Positions 61,116 through 64,000 of a stretch of DNA of 64,000 nucleotides are shown here, piece by piece. The notes below the pieces were generated by a model. The model saw only the letters and a list, made by a program, of their open reading frames with translations. It was not told the origin of the DNA and made no database searches. Position numbers and translations under genes: made by a program. Source of the stretch: Ignavibacteriota bacterium (GTDB lineage Bacteria > Bacteroidota > Ignavibacteria > Ignavibacteriales > Melioribacteraceae); the NCBI GenBank assembly GCA_002698995.1, contig PAAX01000002.1, positions 186,001-250,000 on the forward strand, given 5' to 3'. Each line of letters begins with the position of its first letter. The stretch's first letter is position 1.

Positions 61116-61793
61116 ATGAAAGGTTTTATAACAATTTTTATTTTATTGGGAATTAATCTGATTTCCCAAGAATTTATTGTTGAAAAGGTAAGCGGTGATG
61201 TTAAATATTTAAGAGGAAGCAAAAGCAGCTGGGAAAAAGTTATTCCCGGTTCTAAGCTTTTAGCAGATGATTTTATTGAAACAGATGAAAAATCATTTAT
61301 ACAACTGAACAAAGATGGCAAGAAATTTATGTTAAGTTCTTCATCGGCACTTGGATTGAATTATATAAAAGAAATTTCCTTAAATGATCTTTTACTTGCT
61401 TTAGCAATGGAAGAAATAAGAAATGTTCCGCAAAAGAAAAATGAAACGAATATCAGCAATACTGCAGTTTATGGTTCAAAAATAAAAAACAAAGAAGATG
61501 TATATACCAATGATTTTGAACATGGTTTAAAGAGATTAAATGGAGCAAAGCAGTTAAACGAATTTGGTTATAGTAAATCGGCTGTAATTGCAGCAAAAGA
61601 GACTTACAGAAATTATCCTTCTACTAAAAAACTAATTGATGAAAGATTATATTTTGCAGATATATTAATTCAGTTAAAGCTTTTTGAAGAAGCCTTAACT
61701 GAACTAAATAATATCAAAGAAAACTCAATAGATGAAAAAGATATTAATCTTGTACAAGAAAGAATAAATAAAGTAAAGCTGGAAATGCTTTAG
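61116..61793 (+). CDS. FecR-domain secreted protein
   Basis: The protein has 225 residues. A signal peptide (MKGFITIFILLGINLISQ) is followed by a FecR domain (~20-85: VEKVSGDVKYLRGSKSSWEKVIPGSKLLADDFIET, FIQLNKDGKKFMLSSSS). The C-terminal half is helical and TPR-like (SAVIAAKETYRNYPSTKKLIDERLYFADILIQLKLFEEALTEL). Free FecR-domain proteins without a membrane helix occur next to CHASE2 proteins in many bacteria; here one closes the CHASE2 activator cluster. TTAGGAG precedes the ATG, 9 nt after the barrel gene's stop. Confidence 0.82.
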   Translation: MKGFITIFILLGINLISQEFIVEKVSGDVKYLRGSKSSWEKVIPGSKLLADDFIETDEKSFIQLNKDGKKFMLSSSSALGLNYIKEISLNDLLLALAMEEIRNVPQKKNETNISNTAVYGSKIKNKEDVYTNDFEHGLKRLNGAKQLNEFGYSKSAVIAAKETYRNYPSTKKLIDERLYFADILIQLKLFEEALTELNNIKENSIDEKDINLVQERINKVKLEML

Positions 61794-61802
61794 AAAATTA
61801 TT

Positions 61803-63968
61803 CTAGAAATAGTACAAGTATTTTATCTTAAAAACTCCGGCTCGGTTAACTAGATGCATTCTATTTTTTAACAGATTTCCGTTTGCATCATATTCATTGC
61901 TTCTATCTTGCAATTCGTTGTAAGCAAAGTAAATCCAGCTTTTGGGAAGAAAATTATATGAGAACAAGAATCCTAAAATAATTCTCTCCATTCTATCTGT
62001 TGATCTTACAAATACATTATCAACATAAACTCTCATATTCAAATCATTAATTGGAGTTACCGAAAGAAACGGTCTGGCATTATAAGTTATATCTTCAATA
62101 TTTTTTGCGGGATCAATTTCAAAGTACATATCATAACTAGTTCCGGTTTTCACAGTTTCAAATAATTGATAATCGAATGAAGCACCCAGCCATGAATAAA
62201 ATCCTAAATAATTTCTGGAAAAATTATATGATTTTTCATACCCGCCGTAAAGATTACCATCCCAAGTTTTACTGATATTGAACCAACTACTAAAATTAAC
62301 TCCAAAACCATCATAATAAATTCCGTTGTCCTTAGATTTTCCGTAAAAGAAATTTACTTCATATCCCCAATTATCTCTAAAGTGCATATTGTAACCAAAA
62401 ACTCCGCTCACATCTGTATAATTATCTTCTAATTCATTATAAAAACTTGGTCCAAAATAAATAAGTATCTGCTTTATGTATCCGTCATCAAAATACCATC
62501 TTGGTCCTGTTAAAAGAGTAGATTCTGTTGTTCCTTTCCAAGGGACAAATCCAACTTCATCTGCATTAAAACCTTTACCAATATGTCTAAGTCTTGTCAT
62601 AATAACATAGTTATCATCAAATCTGTTAAAACCCATAGATGTAGCAAAACCCTTTTGATCATTATTAAATGAACCTGCTAACTGATAAGCAAACTGCCAA
62701 TTTGATTCTCTTATTGCACCGTCAACATCTAAAACACCGCTATGATTTCCATTACTGAACTTTCCTACATAAAGCATTCCTAATGTAGAGTTTCCCCAAA
62801 TCTGTTTCTTTAATCGAACAGAACCGAATGTTGCTGAATGTTCTATATTCTTATTTCCGTTAAGGTCATATTCTTTTTCACCGGTTTGAGAAATGAAACT
62901 GCCATACTCCCAAGAATCCAATCTTCCAAAAACCTTAGCTCCTAAAATTAAAGGGACTTCATTTCCGTCCGGTAAAAGTTTTCCAATTCTTCTTGAATAG
63001 AAAAGTTCTATTGGTCTATAAAAACCGGAATTTCTATCTCTTCCGGCAGGAGTAAATATTTCATTTCCTTCAGTAAAAAAGGGTCTTCTTTCAGAGAAGT
63101 AACTTTCATAACGCGAAATATTGAATGAAAAAGGATCGGCTTCAATCTGAGCAAAATCCGGATTTGCAGTAAACTGCAATGTCAATTTAGGAGAAGGATT
63201 ATAAAACAAGTCCAATCCGGCATTTGCAGTAATTTTATAATCACCGTTTCCTTCGTAATTAAATTTTGAAAGTCCAACAGGATAAATTTCCAAATTAAGC
63301 CCTTTTACAGAAGGTTTAAATTCTGAAAAAACTAACTTGCCAAATTTTGAAATCCTCTGTCCTTCACTTTCTTCATAGGGCATCCAGTAAATATCTTCAC
63401 TTAAATGAGGAATCCATCTATCAAAATCTAATCCCCATGAAGATAAATCTTCATCATATTGAATAGATTTATACGGAATTTCCATTTCAACAACAAAACC
63501 CCAATCATGAATTTTGGTATCGGCAAACCAAATGCCATCCCAGTTATAATCTCTGTTTCTTCCATCATCAAGCATTCTTGAATCGGCACGAACTCCCGAA
63601 GCAGAAACAGCAAATTTGTACCCGGTTTTTTTATCATTAAAAGTATCAATCATAAAAGAGACAATATCACCGGCAAAATCATCAAGTTTCCCGGTTTTAA
63701 TATCCATCTCATCTCTTTGGCTGTAACAAATCATCAAAGCATAAATAGAACCTTCTGTTGTTAACACTTTTGCTGTTGTTTTTCTGGAAGGAAGATTATT
63801 GTGATAAGGCTGATATTGAACAAAATCGGAAACTGAATCTGCTTCCGACCAAACATCATCAATTATTCCGTCGATTTTAATTTCTTGATCAATCTTTTTA
63901 AGAGTTAAAACTTTTTCTTGTGCAGTTAATATTGAAGTCAGTATTAAAAGTAGTAGAATTTTTTTCAT
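61803..63968 (-). CDS. DUF5916-like outer-membrane protein with CBM9-like N-terminus
   Basis: The protein has 721 residues from ATG 63968; another ATG four codons upstream is in frame, but MKKILLLLIL… is the better signal peptide. Residues ~20-210 are a CBM9-like domain (EIKIDGIIDDVWSEADSVSDFVQ … VVEMEIPYKSIQY). Then comes the DUF5916 barrel region with the hallmark FAQIEADPFSFNISRYESYFSERRPFF-type segment, and strands to a terminal KIKYLYYF. The family is widespread in Bacteroidota and its role is unknown. It is convergent with the FecR gene, with 9 nt between stops. Confidence 0.88.
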   Translation of the reverse strand: MKKILLLLILTSILTAQEKVLTLKKIDQEIKIDGIIDDVWSEADSVSDFVQYQPYHNNLPSRKTTAKVLTTEGSIYALMICYSQRDEMDIKTGKLDDFAGDIVSFMIDTFNDKKTGYKFAVSASGVRADSRMLDDGRNRDYNWDGIWFADTKIHDWGFVVEMEIPYKSIQYDEDLSSWGLDFDRWIPHLSEDIYWMPYEESEGQRISKFGKLVFSEFKPSVKGLNLEIYPVGLSKFNYEGNGDYKITANAGLDLFYNPSPKLTLQFTANPDFAQIEADPFSFNISRYESYFSERRPFFTEGNEIFTPAGRDRNSGFYRPIELFYSRRIGKLLPDGNEVPLILGAKVFGRLDSWEYGSFISQTGEKEYDLNGNKNIEHSATFGSVRLKKQIWGNSTLGMLYVGKFSNGNHSGVLDVDGAIRESNWQFAYQLAGSFNNDQKGFATSMGFNRFDDNYVIMTRLRHIGKGFNADEVGFVPWKGTTESTLLTGPRWYFDDGYIKQILIYFGPSFYNELEDNYTDVSGVFGYNMHFRDNWGYEVNFFYGKSKDNGIYYDGFGVNFSSWFNISKTWDGNLYGGYEKSYNFSRNYLGFYSWLGASFDYQLFETVKTGTSYDMYFEIDPAKNIEDITYNARPFLSVTPINDLNMRVYVDNVFVRSTDRMERIILGFLFSYNFLPKSWIYFAYNELQDRSNEYDANGNLLKNRMHLVNRAGVFKIKYLYYF

Positions 63969-64000
63969 ATCAATTAGCATTTTGTTTTATGATGAATTTT

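Noticed and set aside
1-64000. CRISPR arrays, tRNA, rRNA, insertion sequences, prophage
   Set aside because: I looked for spaced direct repeats, cloverleaf-like GC-rich patches, transposase or integrase motifs and long terminal inverted repeats and saw none.

Overview
This is a 64 kb A+T-rich, gene-dense bacterial chromosome segment. It most resembles Ignavibacteria (Ignavibacterium/Melioribacter relatives) on the Bacteroidota/Chlorobi branch. The reasons are two secreted proteins ending in a type IX secretion sorting domain with the NYPNPFNP motif, an IspG of 654 residues carrying the long central insert, DUF5683-like and DUF5916-like proteins, and many lipoproteins. I see no rRNA, tRNA, CRISPR array, insertion sequence or phage gene. 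Housekeeping and accessory genes are interleaved.

Layout. 1-1.2 kb: truncated sensor histidine kinase divergent from a small acidic secreted protein, with a four-repeat operator between them. 1.3-8 kb: MlaF-like ABC ATPase, radA, coiled-coil zinc-ribbon protein, NIF3-like protein, ispG, DJ-1/PfpI protein. 8.2-16.2 kb: dnaG, a cytoplasmic GH13 enzyme, PepSY-type membrane protein, DUF4920-like protein, LD-carboxypeptidase and priA. 16.2-23.5 kb (minus): flippase-like protein, GH13 lipoprotein, B12-binding protein, PAP2 phosphatase, kinase-like protein, M24 peptidase. 23.6-33.4 kb: amidotransferase, PAS histidine kinase, two TauE/SafE exporters, Sua5-type enzyme, IMPase family, thioredoxin, coiled-coil secreted protein, TPM protein, gpmI. 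33.6-44.2 kb (minus): T9SS cargo, then an eight-gene run containing a transmembrane Ser/Thr kinase with PEGA domains overlapping a GAF-sigma54 activator, plus Kelch and DUF5683-like surface proteins. 44.3-53.7 kb: B12-binding radical SAM enzyme, SdiA-regulated-like lipoprotein, a compact redox/haem operon, receiver protein, aldo/keto reductase. 54.6-61.8 kb: a membrane CHASE2-sigma54 activator followed by two lipoproteins, an outer-membrane barrel fused to a transglutaminase-like domain, and a FecR-domain protein. The window closes with a DUF5916-like protein.

The best candidate for an undescribed system is 54602-61793. The CHASE2 activator gene is followed directly by a sigma54-like -24/-12 element (57131-57146). 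About 60-100 bp upstream of that lie three half-sites of TCAGGCA/TGCTTGA (57039-57070), placed like an upstream activator site. Downstream are only envelope proteins. I read this as a membrane sensor that switches on its own envelope module through RpoN. A second sigma54 activator is coupled to a Ser/Thr kinase at 37.7-40.8 kb, so RpoN control of the cell surface is a theme of the window.

Other structural themes are four convergent gene pairs that share palindromic stop codons (CTAG or TTAA), two terminators whose U-tract runs almost into the next start codon, and one 531-bp gap full of hairpins. All functional calls come from reading motifs by eye; no database search was run.
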